Assembly: GCA_964403505.1 (NCBI GenBank) | Contig: CAYOFP010000015.1 | Span: forward strand, 1-51,644 | Length of the DNA stretch: 51,644 nt | Direction: 5' to 3' | DNA from: CAKSEI01 sp964403505 | GTDB taxonomy: Bacteria > Bacillota > Clostridia > Oscillospirales > CAG-272 | Shown here: positions 1 to 7,819 of the stretch, one piece after another | Layout of the letters: each line of letters begins with the position of its first letter | Position numbering within the stretch: the stretch's first letter is position 1 | Notes under the pieces: generated by a model | What the model was told of the DNA's origin: nothing | Database searches by the model: none | What the model saw: only the letters and a program-made list of their open reading frames with translations | Program-made: the position numbers and the translations under genes

Positions 1-54
1 ACCAACGACACGGGGATTTTCAGTCCCCTGCTCTACCAACTGAGCTACAGAGGC
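1..54 (-). tRNA. tRNA-Phe (GAA), cut by window edge
   Basis: On the minus strand the sequence starts GCCTCTGTAGCTCAG and has an anticodon loop CTGAAAA, giving anticodon GAA. The D-arm and anticodon arm are complete; the T-arm and acceptor 3' strand lie outside the window. It is the last visible member of a Val-Asp-Phe tRNA cluster. Confidence 0.9.
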
Positions 55-59
55 GAAAA

Positions 60-136
60 TGGCGACCTGGATGGGACTCGAACCCACGACCTCTAGCGTG
101 ACAGGCTAGCGTTCTAACCAACTGAACTACCAGGCC
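60..136 (-). tRNA. tRNA-Asp (GTC)
   Basis: The full cloverleaf is visible on the minus strand: acceptor GGCCTGG pairs with CCAGGTC (one G-U), the anticodon loop CTGTCAC gives GTC, the T-loop is GGGTTCGAGTCCC, the discriminator is G and CCA is encoded. Second gene of the tRNA cluster. Confidence 0.96.
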
Positions 137-139
137 ATA

Positions 140-215
140 TGGTGGGAACAATAGGGCTCGAACCTATGACCCTCTGCTTGTAAGGCAGATGCTCTCCCAG
201 CTGAGCTATGCTCCC
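140..215 (-). tRNA. tRNA-Val (TAC)
   Basis: The minus strand reads GGGAGCATAGCTCAG with anticodon loop CTTACAA (TAC), T-arm AGGTTCGAGCCCT and encoded CCA. It is the first gene of the cluster, about 30 nt downstream of the promoter at 247-275. Confidence 0.96.
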
Positions 216-246
216 GTTTGTTGCTCAATCATCAGCAACGGAAAGT

Positions 247-275
247 ATTATATCATAGCGGTTTTGTTTTGTCAA
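247..275 (-). promoter_or_regulatory. Promoter of the tRNA cluster
   Basis: On the minus strand: TTGACA (275-270), 17-nt spacer ending in TGA, TATAAT (252-247). This is a full consensus sigma-A promoter with an extended -10, directed at the tRNA-Val start. Confidence 0.88.
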
Positions 276-293
276 CACTTTTATGAGATTTTT

Positions 294-1193
294 TTATTTA
301 TTATTTTTTTCGGCATCAAATGCTCCTGCCGCACTCCATCTCAGAAGGTCGTCGACATCGAAATGATACTTTTTATCACAGAAGTGACAGCACGCCTCTA
401 TTTTATGCTGTTGCCGTATCATTTGCATCAGTGTCTGCTTGCCTAAAGTGATAAGATTTCTTTCCATCCTCTCGCGTGAGCAGTTGCATTTATAGGTTGG
501 CTTCAGATTATCGAAAACATCATACGGTATATCGGCAAAGGCGATATTTGCGACCTCCTTCGGTGTCAGTCCCTGCTCAAAAAGACGGGAGACATTTGAT
601 ATCGCAGGCAGATTTTTTTCTATCTTTGTAATTATTTCGTCGTCCGCACCGGGAAGAAGCTGGATAAGCACGCCGCCTGCTGCCTTACAGGTATAGTCGG
701 TATCAACGAGTACGCCGAGCGCACATACCGTCGGTATCTGCTCGCTCTCTGCAAAATAAGAAGTGATATCCTCTGCGATCTCGCCGCTCACGATATTTGT
801 AACGCCGACATACGGCTCTTTTAATCCGAGATCCTTTACGACAGTCATGCTTCCGCTACCAACGATTCCGCCGACATCCAGCTTTCCGTCGGCACGGGTC
901 GGCAGGTCAGCTGCGGGATTCACGATATATCCGCGCACATTTCCGTAATAATCGGAAACTGCGAAAATGCCCTGTGCAATGCCGCTGCATTTGAAATTGA
1001 CCGACAGAGAATCGTCCTTTTCCTTGAGCATACAGCCCATGAGCGACGCCGCAGTAAGGGTTCTTCCGAGCGCTGCCGTCGCCGTCGGCGCAGTTTTATG
1101 AAATTTATATGCCTGATTTACCATATCAGCAGAGTCTATAACAAGGATACGGGCGCTGCCGTCCTGCGACATGCCCCTGAGTAATTTTGCCAT
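294..1193 (-). CDS. hslO: Hsp33 redox-regulated chaperone
   Basis: A 299-residue cytosolic holdase, about the usual family length. Under oxidative stress Hsp33 releases Zn2+, forms disulfides and binds unfolding proteins. The C-terminal zinc centre is complete: C236-x-C238 and C269-x-x-C272. The N-terminal part has typical Hsp33 stretches (around SVNFKCSG and GSGSMTVVKDLG). The ATG start is preceded by AAGGA, two bases after the methyltransferase stop, so it is the last gene of a murC-led operon. It ends in AT-rich sequence without a clear stem-loop terminator before the tRNA promoter. In an anaerobe it fits an oxygen or bile stress role, which is inference from the family. Confidence 0.95.
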   Translation of the reverse strand: MAKLLRGMSQDGSARILVIDSADMVNQAYKFHKTAPTATAALGRTLTAASLMGCMLKEKDDSLSVNFKCSGIAQGIFAVSDYYGNVRGYIVNPAADLPTRADGKLDVGGIVGSGSMTVVKDLGLKEPYVGVTNIVSGEIAEDITSYFAESEQIPTVCALGVLVDTDYTCKAAGGVLIQLLPGADDEIITKIEKNLPAISNVSRLFEQGLTPKEVANIAFADIPYDVFDNLKPTYKCNCSRERMERNLITLGKQTLMQMIRQQHKIEACCHFCDKKYHFDVDDLLRWSAAGAFDAEKNNK

Positions 1194-1195
1194 TT

Positions 1196-1939
1196 TTATT
1201 TTTCCTTAGCTTTCTTTAATATAAAATACCACCGTTCGTCGTTTTCGGATGCCGGAGTGCCCGTAAAATCAGACACGACCTTTTCTATCCGGAATCCGGC
1301 ACCCCGTGCGGCGGACTCTATGGTCCTTCTCGCATAACAGCGTTCTCTCTGACACTCGGTATTCCTTATGTACATTCCGCTTTTATCGAGCGTGAAGATA
1401 TCGAGCAGAAAATCGCACATTCTGCTTTTTTCATTATATTCGTTTCTCCACGTGAGCAGAACCCCGTCGTCCTCTAAAACATAATGATTTTCGCCGTATA
1501 TCTTCTTAAATTTATATGGCGTATTGCAGTCGAATATGAATGTTCCGCCGAAATCGAGGAATTTATACACCCCGGCAAAAAACATATCGAGCCCCGAGCG
1601 TGACAAAATATAATTGATACTGTCAAGGCAAGAGACAGCGCCGCCAACCGTGCCGTACAGATCGATGGCCGTCATATCCTGCTGTAAAAAGAGCGCTTTT
1701 GAGCCGAGCCACCCTGCCTTTTCCCTCGCCCGTGCGAGCATATCGCAGGAAATATCGCATCCGATCATCTCATATCCTCTTGCCTCGAGAGGAAAGGTGA
1801 TATTTCCCGTGCCGCATCCGAGGTCGAGCACGATCTTCGCATCGCCTAACTCATGTGCGAGAAAATCCGCCCACGCCTCATAGTCTACTTCGTCATTTAA
1901 TCTATCGTAATATTCTGCGATCGATGTATAAGCGTTCAT
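1196..1939 (-). CDS. Class I SAM-dependent methyltransferase
   Basis: A 247-residue protein with Rossmann-fold motif I VLDLGCGTGN at about residues 37-46, followed by an acidic strand end (GCDIS) that should hold the SAM ribose, and a later FDCNTPYKF strand typical of small YjhP/UbiE-like methyltransferases. The substrate cannot be read from sequence. It lies between a lipoprotein gene (1 nt gap) and hslO (2 nt gap), so it is co-transcribed with murC and hslO. No membrane segment or signal peptide is seen. The assignment to the methyltransferase superfamily is firm; calling it RNA, protein or small-molecule specific would be a guess. Confidence 0.85.
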   Translation of the reverse strand: MNAYTSIAEYYDRLNDEVDYEAWADFLAHELGDAKIVLDLGCGTGNITFPLEARGYEMIGCDISCDMLARAREKAGWLGSKALFLQQDMTAIDLYGTVGGAVSCLDSINYILSRSGLDMFFAGVYKFLDFGGTFIFDCNTPYKFKKIYGENHYVLEDDGVLLTWRNEYNEKSRMCDFLLDIFTLDKSGMYIRNTECQRERCYARRTIESAARGAGFRIEKVVSDFTGTPASENDERWYFILKKAKEK

Positions 1940-1940
1940 T

Positions 1941-3314
1941 TTACTGTTCTTTCTGCGCAGGTATTACGAAAAGGTATTCATCACAAAGTAAATATTTGTC
2001 GCACAGGACGAATAACGATCCATCGCTCATAAATCCCACATATTTCGGTGCGCAGAAATACCCGATCAGCGTATGCTCGTAAAGAAGCGATCCGTCGGCG
2101 GAGGAGTAGACGCGTACATGGGTAATGCCCTCCGCATCCGTTTCTGCCAAAGCCAATTTATCGCCCTTCGGGGAGACAGTGACCTTTACGCTGCCGTCCT
2201 TGATACCGTCCACTGCGTTGATATCTCCGAGAGGCGTCACGCCTGACTCGGGATCGACGAGGTCGGTAAACCCTAACTTTTTTACGCCGTTTTCGTTATA
2301 TGTGTGGTAAAGTATTCCGTTGCATAAAGCGATCGGGCAGTCGCCGCCTTCGTACTTTGTGACTTTTTGAGTTTCAGAGTCGTATATGCCGTAACCTATC
2401 ACCGCATCATTCACGCCACGCATGATAAACACCAGTATCTGATCGTCAAAGCTATCGAAGATCTCCGGTATCAGCCGGCTGTCATCTCCGCTTTCTATCT
2501 TTTCGCAAATGACGGTTTCATTCATTTTTCTGTTTACGGTGACAAGGTGCCCTGTCTCCTCGCTGTACTGCACCTTATAGGACTTATTCATAAGATATAC
2601 GAGGCTTTCACTGCGAGGATAGGTATTGTTTCGTGTAATGACACTGCCTATCCCACGAGCGCCGTTGATCTCCGCCGTCACATTGACATTGTATGTCAGG
2701 TCAACAGGGTTGTATGAACCGTAATACAGCTTGTGATCGCTCAGGCTCTCGTCAACAAGCAGGGTATACTTGACTGACTGAGGGATCGCATCTGTGATGT
2801 TAAAGCACAATACATCGTCGGAGCATTCGTTTTCCGCTGCGCCTGTACACAGTGCGGCATAGCGCGCATCGAGGCATAGCCGTGAATACGCATAATCCAC
2901 GGTAGACAGGTTGACAGCGCCGGTCAGCTCATAGATATCGGAAAGGTATCTTTCACCGTCGGACAGCACCTCTGTCACGATAGCATTGCTCTCGCTCTTA
3001 TCGGCAAAAACGATGATCCATTCGCTGAAGCAAACATCCTTTTCTGCCACAAGGCGGTCGGTAAGGAAGTGATCGACATACCAGACTTCTGATATATTCT
3101 TTGAAAAAACGGCGGTACCGTATTTTAACAGCCACTCTCTGCCGGATGTCTCGTTTTCGCCTGTCAGAGCCGCATTGTCCTTTATTATTTCAGAGCGGTA
3201 CGCCTCGACAGAGTCATCCTCCGAGCCGGTAGGATCGTCAATTTCCGTTGATTCGCATGATACAAGTGCAAAAACACAAAATACAGCGAGTAAAAAAGCA
3301 ATTATTCTTTTCAT
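1941..3314 (-). CDS. Putative lipoprotein of unknown function
   Basis: A 457-residue protein starting MKRIIAFLLAVFCVFALVSC: a signal peptide ending in the lipobox LVSC with Cys20 as the likely lipidated residue, followed by an acidic linker (S/E/D-rich, about 21-40). The rest is soluble and beta-rich; near the C-terminus, segments such as VTVSPKGDKLALAETD and SADGSLLYEHTLIGY look like propeller blades. It should be anchored on the outer face of the membrane. The start overlaps the murC stop by 4 nt (ATGA), implying translational coupling. I do not recognise the family. The link to murC suggests an envelope role, which is context only. Confidence 0.75.
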   Translation of the reverse strand: MKRIIAFLLAVFCVFALVSCESTEIDDPTGSEDDSVEAYRSEIIKDNAALTGENETSGREWLLKYGTAVFSKNISEVWYVDHFLTDRLVAEKDVCFSEWIIVFADKSESNAIVTEVLSDGERYLSDIYELTGAVNLSTVDYAYSRLCLDARYAALCTGAAENECSDDVLCFNITDAIPQSVKYTLLVDESLSDHKLYYGSYNPVDLTYNVNVTAEINGARGIGSVITRNNTYPRSESLVYLMNKSYKVQYSEETGHLVTVNRKMNETVICEKIESGDDSRLIPEIFDSFDDQILVFIMRGVNDAVIGYGIYDSETQKVTKYEGGDCPIALCNGILYHTYNENGVKKLGFTDLVDPESGVTPLGDINAVDGIKDGSVKVTVSPKGDKLALAETDAEGITHVRVYSSADGSLLYEHTLIGYFCAPKYVGFMSDGSLFVLCDKYLLCDEYLFVIPAQKEQ

Positions 3315-4681
3315 TTATTTTCTCCTGTCAGTATTCCCGATAGCTTAATAATATCCCCTGCACCCATGACAAGGATCATGTCTCCGCCCTGCGCGTTTTT
3401 ACGCAGATAATCCGCTATTTTTTCGGTGGAATCAAAATACAGTCCACCGGTAACCGCCGTGGCAAGATCCGCACTGCTTATACCGAAAGTATTCACCTCA
3501 CGGGCGGAGTATATATCGGCAAAGACCGTAACGTCCGCATCGTCAAACGAATGGGCAAATTCGTCAAAAAGCTCTGCCGTGCGTGAATAGGTGTGCGGCT
3601 GAAAGACGCAAAATACTTTATTGTAGCCGAGACTCTTTGCCCCCTGCAGCGTCGCACGTATCTCGGACGGATGATGCGCATAATCATCGTAGATATCGAC
3701 GCCGCCGACAGTTCCTCGCTTTTCAAACCTGCGCTTTGCTCCGCTAAACGAGCCGAGGCCGGCTGTGATATACTCAGCTGATACGCCGCAGATATCCGCC
3801 GTGGCGGCTGCTGCAAGAGAATCGAGTACATTATGCTCACCTGGCACGGAAAGTGCTACATGGCAAAGAAGCTTTTCGCCCTTTAATATATCGAATTCGC
3901 CTTTGCCTTTATTATAGGTAAGGCCGTGCGCACGGTAGTCAAGCCCCTCTTCAAAGCCATAGCGCAGGACTCTGCCGTTAAATGCGGCGAGCGCCCGTTC
4001 GATATGCTCGTCTCCTGCGTGGCACACGACGGTGTGCGCACTCTCTATCGACAGAGCGAAGCTGTGCTCCATCTGCTCCATGGTCAAAAAATAATCCACA
4101 TGGTCGTGATCTACATTGAGTATCACGGCGATGTCCGGATAAAAAGACAAAAAGGAATCCTTATACTCGCATGACTCGTATATAAAATGGTCCTTGCCGC
4201 CTAACCTGTATGCGCCGCCGAGCTCTGTAAGCTCCGCTCCGAGCGCCACCGTGGGGTCCTTTCCTGCCTGCATGAAAATATGCGTCAGCATAGCCGAGGT
4301 CGTGCTTTTTCCGTGCGTACCCGATACGCCGATCTTATTTTCATATCCCGTCATGATATACCCAAGAAACTGCGCTCTCGATATCAGCGGTATACCGCTC
4401 TCCGCCGCATATGCTATTTCCGGGTTCTCCCCGGTAACTGCCGCAGTATAAACGACGGCATCGCATCCGACGACATTGCCTGCATTGTGGGAATAGAATA
4501 TCTTTATCCCGCTTTTCTCAAGCCGCCGTGTCATATCGCTCTCGGCCCTGTCCGAGCCTGTCACGGTATAACCCCGCTCGAGCGCAAACATAGCGATGCT
4601 CGACATACTGATACCGCCGACACCTACGAAGTGCAAATGCTTTGCGCCTCCTAAAATATCAAAAATCTGTTTATCTATCAT
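3311..4681 (-). CDS. murC: UDP-N-acetylmuramate--L-alanine ligase
   Basis: A 456-residue cytosolic Mur ligase that adds L-Ala to UDP-MurNAc using ATP in peptidoglycan precursor synthesis. The N-terminal UDP-binding motif HFVGVGGISMS lies at about 17-27, the ATP loop GTHGKST at 121-127, the central NVDHDHVDYF segment is typical of MurC, and the DDYAHHPSEI motif opens the C-terminal domain. Length matches the family. It is the first gene of the murC-lipoprotein-methyltransferase-hslO operon and has its own promoter about 37 nt upstream of the start, with GAGG as SD. Confidence 0.97.
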   Translation of the reverse strand: MIDKQIFDILGGAKHLHFVGVGGISMSSIAMFALERGYTVTGSDRAESDMTRRLEKSGIKIFYSHNAGNVVGCDAVVYTAAVTGENPEIAYAAESGIPLISRAQFLGYIMTGYENKIGVSGTHGKSTTSAMLTHIFMQAGKDPTVALGAELTELGGAYRLGGKDHFIYESCEYKDSFLSFYPDIAVILNVDHDHVDYFLTMEQMEHSFALSIESAHTVVCHAGDEHIERALAAFNGRVLRYGFEEGLDYRAHGLTYNKGKGEFDILKGEKLLCHVALSVPGEHNVLDSLAAAATADICGVSAEYITAGLGSFSGAKRRFEKRGTVGGVDIYDDYAHHPSEIRATLQGAKSLGYNKVFCVFQPHTYSRTAELFDEFAHSFDDADVTVFADIYSAREVNTFGISSADLATAVTGGLYFDSTEKIADYLRKNAQGGDMILVMGAGDIIKLSGILTGENK

Positions 4682-4717
4682 TTATCATCAGCCTCATAGA
4701 CATAGTTATACTTTTAT

Positions 4718-4746
4718 ATTATATTATCAATTTCATAAATTGTAAA
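4718..4746 (-). promoter_or_regulatory. murC operon promoter
   Basis: Minus strand: TTTACA (4746-4741), 17-nt spacer, TATAAT (4723-4718). It gives an mRNA leader of about 30 nt for murC. The rest of the 182-nt gap to spoVG is very AT-rich and contains the spoVG promoter region on the plus strand. Confidence 0.8.
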
Positions 4747-4863
4747 TAGATAATTAAAAAAAATGATTTTATACTGTTTTGATTTTTACATATTTACAAT
4801 ATATAATAACTTTATTAATATAGGGTTTATATATCAAACCCACTCTTTTGGAGGGCAACTAAA

Positions 4864-5157
4864 ATGCAGATCACAGACATCAAAATCAGAAAAACATTCG
4901 ACGATGACAGCCCGATGAAGGCAATAGCCTCTGCAACATTTGACGGAGAATTTGCACTGCATGACATCAAAGTAATTTACGCTAAAGAGAAATATTTCAT
5001 CGTGATGCCTTCGAGAAAAAATCCCGACGGAACATACCGCGATATCGCTCATCCGATCACCGCATCATTCCGTGAGAAGCTTGAAAAAGCGGTAATTGAC
5101 TCATATTTTGCCGCACTCGAAGCAAACAGCGCCAACTCCGACGAGGAAGCCGAATAA
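4864..5157 (+). CDS. spoVG: SpoVG family RNA/DNA-binding regulator
   Basis: A 97-residue protein beginning MQITDIKIRK, with the conserved motifs ASATFDGEFALHDIKVIY and IVMPSRKNPDGTYRDIAHPI that define SpoVG. Family members bind nucleic acids and influence septation, sporulation and virulence gene expression. The acidic tail (SANSDEEAE) is usual. The start has a strong SD, GGAGGG, 10 nt upstream. It is a monocistronic unit whose transcript should end at the hairpin at 5252-5283. Upstream, TTTACA-N17-TAATAT is a plausible sigma-A promoter; I could not place a sigma-H promoter with confidence. Confidence 0.97.
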   Translation: MQITDIKIRKTFDDDSPMKAIASATFDGEFALHDIKVIYAKEKYFIVMPSRKNPDGTYRDIAHPITASFREKLEKAVIDSYFAALEANSANSDEEAE

Positions 5158-5165
5158 AAAGGATA

Positions 5166-5243
5166 TAAAGGCAACACCGCATAATTCACGGTAACGTCTT
5201 GACGATGCACTTGAACTGTCAGAATTTTGAGATATTGCCTTAA
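5166..5243. repeat. 78-bp MITE-like repeat with imperfect terminal inverted repeats
   Basis: Left end 5166-5187 (TAAAGGCAACACCGC...) and right end 5222-5243 read in reverse (TTAAGGCAATATCTC...) match at 17 of 22 positions, and TA dinucleotides sit at both borders. The right half resembles 20624-20658, after the XRE gene. The first 14 nt AAAGGCAACACCGC recur exactly at 47514-47527 in a terminator-like palindrome. It has no coding capacity and looks like a small non-autonomous element. Confidence 0.5.
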
Positions 5244-5251
5244 AAACACAG

Positions 5252-5283
5252 AGCCGACAGACTGATAGGTCTGTCGGCTTTTC
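5252..5283. terminator. Bidirectional terminator between spoVG and gpmI
   Basis: Perfect 11-bp stem AGCCGACAGAC / GTCTGTCGGCT with a 6-nt loop, followed by TTTT on the plus strand and by a T-rich run on the minus strand. It serves the convergent spoVG and gpmI transcripts. Confidence 0.85.
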
Positions 5284-5286
5284 ATA

Positions 5287-6936
5287 TTACTTCGTCTTGA
5301 TCATCGAGACATCCCACATATCGGGCGCTTCGTAACCGAGGAGGTTCACGGTCGTCGCCGCTATATTGGATAGGCCGTAATTGCCCTCGAAGAGCACAGT
5401 GTAATTATCCGTGTAGAAATTATCGTAAAGGATGCAGGGTACGGGATTGAGCGTATGGCTGGTCTTTGCCTTTGCTTTGCCGCCCTCGCTCGTTTTGACG
5501 TTGCCTTTCTTATCGAGCTCGTACATCTCGTCCGAGTTACCATGGTCGGCGGTAACGATCGCCACTCCCTCCAGCTCATCGATCACGGGAAGGATCCGTG
5601 CGAGCTGAAGATCCATCGCAGCAAGCGAGCACTTTGTCGCATCGATATTGCCCGTATGTCCAACCATATCGCCGTTCGGGAAATTGCAGCGCAGATATTT
5701 ATATTCGCCTGAGCGCAAAAGCTCAATGAGCTTGTCTGTTATTTCTGCACATTTCATCCACGGTCTCTGCTCAAAAGGAACGACGTCTGACGGGATCTCG
5801 CAGTATGTTTCGAGTTCCTCCGAGAATTTGCCGCTCTTGTTACCGTTCCAGAAATAAGTCACATGACCGTATTTCTGCGTCTCGGAAATAGCCGCCTGCT
5901 TGATTCCCGTGCCCACGAGGTATTCGCTCTGGGTATTTGTTATCTCAGGCGGATTTACGAGGTAGTTATTCGGCACGTGCAGGTCACCGTCATACTCGAG
6001 CATGCCTGCATACATAACCTTCGGGTATCTCACTCGGTCAAATTTATCGAATACGGGACTGTCAAAGGTCTTTGATATCTCTATAGCACGGTCACCACGG
6101 AAATTGAAGAATATAACGCTGTCATTATCATTCATCGTGCCTACCGGCTCACCGTCATGTGCGATAACAAAAGGCGGCAGATCCTGATCTATGACCTTGT
6201 ATTCGTTGCGGTATGCAATAATAGCCTCCTCTGCTGAGGCAAACTGCCTGCCCTCGCCGAGGACATGCGTTTTCCATCCGCGCTCTACCATAGACCAGTT
6301 CGCTTCATAGCGGTCCATAGTAATCTGCATTCTGCCACCGCCTGAGGCGATCATGATATCAAAGCTGTCATCACGGAGCGAGGACAGAAAATCCTCAAAA
6401 GGAAGTACATAGTCGAGCGCCGATGTCTCACCGACATCACGGCCGTCGAGCAGGATGTGTACTCTGACTTTGCTCACTCCCTCATTTTTCGCTCTTGTTA
6501 TCATCGCTTTCAGATGATCGATATGACTGTGAACATTACCGTCCGAGAACAGACCGAGGAAATGCATAACAGAGGAATGATCCTTTACGTTTGAAACGAG
6601 CTTTTTCCATGTATCCGACTCAAACATCTTACCCGACTCGATCGATTCGGAGACGAGCTTCGCACCCTGGCTGAAGATCTGTCCGGAGCCGAGCGCATTG
6701 TGCCCGACCTCGGAGTTACCCATATCGTCGTCCGTCGGCAGACCGACAGCCGTGCCGTGCGCCTTGAGCTTAAGGCAGGGATATTTCTCCATGAGCATAT
6801 CGAGCGTAGGGGTGTTTGCAGCTGCGACCGCATTTCCCGCTGTGGGAGCGGTCAGTCCCACGCCGTCCATGACGATAGTCACGACAGGTCCTTTTACGCC
6901 TTGAAAAGACGAAAGCTTTTCGAGTTTCTTTTCCAT
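5287..6936 (-). CDS. gpmI: 2,3-bisphosphoglycerate-independent phosphoglycerate mutase
   Basis: A 549-residue glycolytic enzyme of the alkaline phosphatase superfamily interconverting 3- and 2-phosphoglycerate through a phosphoserine. The first metal ligand region VTIVMDGVG (D24), the catalytic Ser in GNSEVGHNALG (S75), the substrate loop HILLDGRDVGETSA and the late metal motif VTADHGNSDEM are all present. It is slightly longer than the usual 510 residues. SD AGGAGA precedes the ATG. It is monocistronic and diverges from the RadC-like gene, with which it shares a palindromic regulatory region at 7001-7022. Confidence 0.97.
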   Translation of the reverse strand: MEKKLEKLSSFQGVKGPVVTIVMDGVGLTAPTAGNAVAAANTPTLDMLMEKYPCLKLKAHGTAVGLPTDDDMGNSEVGHNALGSGQIFSQGAKLVSESIESGKMFESDTWKKLVSNVKDHSSVMHFLGLFSDGNVHSHIDHLKAMITRAKNEGVSKVRVHILLDGRDVGETSALDYVLPFEDFLSSLRDDSFDIMIASGGGRMQITMDRYEANWSMVERGWKTHVLGEGRQFASAEEAIIAYRNEYKVIDQDLPPFVIAHDGEPVGTMNDNDSVIFFNFRGDRAIEISKTFDSPVFDKFDRVRYPKVMYAGMLEYDGDLHVPNNYLVNPPEITNTQSEYLVGTGIKQAAISETQKYGHVTYFWNGNKSGKFSEELETYCEIPSDVVPFEQRPWMKCAEITDKLIELLRSGEYKYLRCNFPNGDMVGHTGNIDATKCSLAAMDLQLARILPVIDELEGVAIVTADHGNSDEMYELDKKGNVKTSEGGKAKAKTSHTLNPVPCILYDNFYTDNYTVLFEGNYGLSNIAATTVNLLGYEAPDMWDVSMIKTK

Positions 6937-6977
6937 TTTATTATCTCCTGAATATATTTTTCTTATTTCAGTTTCTA

Positions 6978-7006
6978 ATTATACCATACCGCAAAAGTAA
7001 AAACAA
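6978..7006 (-). promoter_or_regulatory. gpmI promoter
   Basis: Minus strand: TTGTTT (7006-7001), 17-nt spacer, TATAAT (6983-6978). The -35 lies inside the palindrome at 7002-7018. Confidence 0.75.
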
Positions 7007-7018
7007 TAAATTATTGTT
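7002..7018. promoter_or_regulatory. 17-bp perfect palindrome between gpmI and radC promoters
   Basis: AACAATAA-A-TTATTGTT. One arm overlaps the gpmI -35 and the other the start of the RadC-gene -35 (TTGAAA at 7017-7022). This is a good position for an operator controlling both divergent promoters; the protein is unknown. Confidence 0.5.
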
Positions 7019-7045
7019 GAAAATATAGGAAAATAATGATACAAT
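7017..7045 (+). promoter_or_regulatory. Promoter of the RadC-like gene
   Basis: TTGAAA (7017-7022), 17-nt spacer, TACAAT (7040-7045) with an extended TGA before the -10. The leader is about 17 nt and carries AAGGAT as SD. Confidence 0.75.
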
Positions 7046-7068
7046 AATAAAAAAAGCAAGGATAAGCA

Positions 7069-7776
7069 ATGTATAAAAACGAAAAAAGTGAAGTTCACAA
7101 GGGACACAGGAAAAGAGTAAAAGATAATTTCATAAAAAACGGGCTTGATGTATTTTCGGATGTTCAGGCGCTCGAAATGGCTCTTTTCTTTTGCCTGCCG
7201 CAAGGAGACACAAACGAGCTTGCGCATAAACTGATAAACAAATTCGGCTCATTCTCTGCAGTTTTTGATGCAACGCCCGAACAACTCGAGAGTGTTTCGG
7301 GCATAGGTGAAAATACAAAAGTGTTTCTGAAGTATATTCCCGCCTTGCTCCGCCGTTACCGAATCGACAAGATCGCAGATGACAATATATTTGAGACGCA
7401 GGAAAAGACGGGCAGATACCTCATGGCGTATTTCATGACCGAGATACGCGAAAAGGCCTTAGTCATGGCGTTTGACAGGAAACGCAGACTGCTCGGTACC
7501 GTGCCCTTGCCCACCTCGAGCGTAGGCACGAGCGCCGCAAACGCACGTGAGATCGCCGAGCTTGCCCTCTCGATGAAGTCGGATGCGATCGTCATAGCGC
7601 ATAATCATTCGAGCGGGTTATGCGAGCCGTCCGAGGCGGACATCTCCGCGACAAATGCACTCGATTTCTCCCTCTCGACAGTCGGCATCAACCTCATAGA
7701 GCATTATATCGTGACGAATGACAGCTATCTCGGAATAAAGGAGTATATTCGCAAAAACGGATATATGAATACATAA
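7069..7776 (+). CDS. radC: RadC/UPF0758 family JAB-domain protein
   Basis: A 235-residue protein. The N-terminal half (about 25-100) carries a helix-hairpin-helix-like segment (ESVSGIGENTKVFL); the C-terminal half is the JAB/MPN domain with the JAMM metal motif HNHSSG (H178, H180) and D191. Most RadC proteins have HNHPSG; here Pro is Ser. The name RadC is historical and a direct role in recombination repair is not supported; the biochemical role is unknown. It is monocistronic, has SD AAGGAT, and ends at a strong bidirectional hairpin shared with the amidase gene. Confidence 0.9.
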   Translation: MYKNEKSEVHKGHRKRVKDNFIKNGLDVFSDVQALEMALFFCLPQGDTNELAHKLINKFGSFSAVFDATPEQLESVSGIGENTKVFLKYIPALLRRYRIDKIADDNIFETQEKTGRYLMAYFMTEIREKALVMAFDRKRRLLGTVPLPTSSVGTSAANAREIAELALSMKSDAIVIAHNHSSGLCEPSEADISATNALDFSLSTVGINLIEHYIVTNDSYLGIKEYIRKNGYMNT

Positions 7777-7778
7777 AA

Positions 7779-7818
7779 AAACGCCGCCGCAGGTGATGTG
7801 TCACCTGCGGCGGAATTA
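7779..7818. terminator. Bidirectional terminator between radC and amidase
   Basis: Perfect 13-bp GC-rich stem CCGCCGCAGGTGA (7784-7796) / TCACCTGCGGCGG (7801-7813), loop TGTG, with an A-run on the left and an AATTATTT run on the right, serving both convergent genes. Confidence 0.85.
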
Positions 7819-7819
7819 T

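Noticed and set aside
5158..5251. Small gene between spoVG and gpmI
   Set aside because: No frame with SD; the stretch is explained by the 78-bp repeat.
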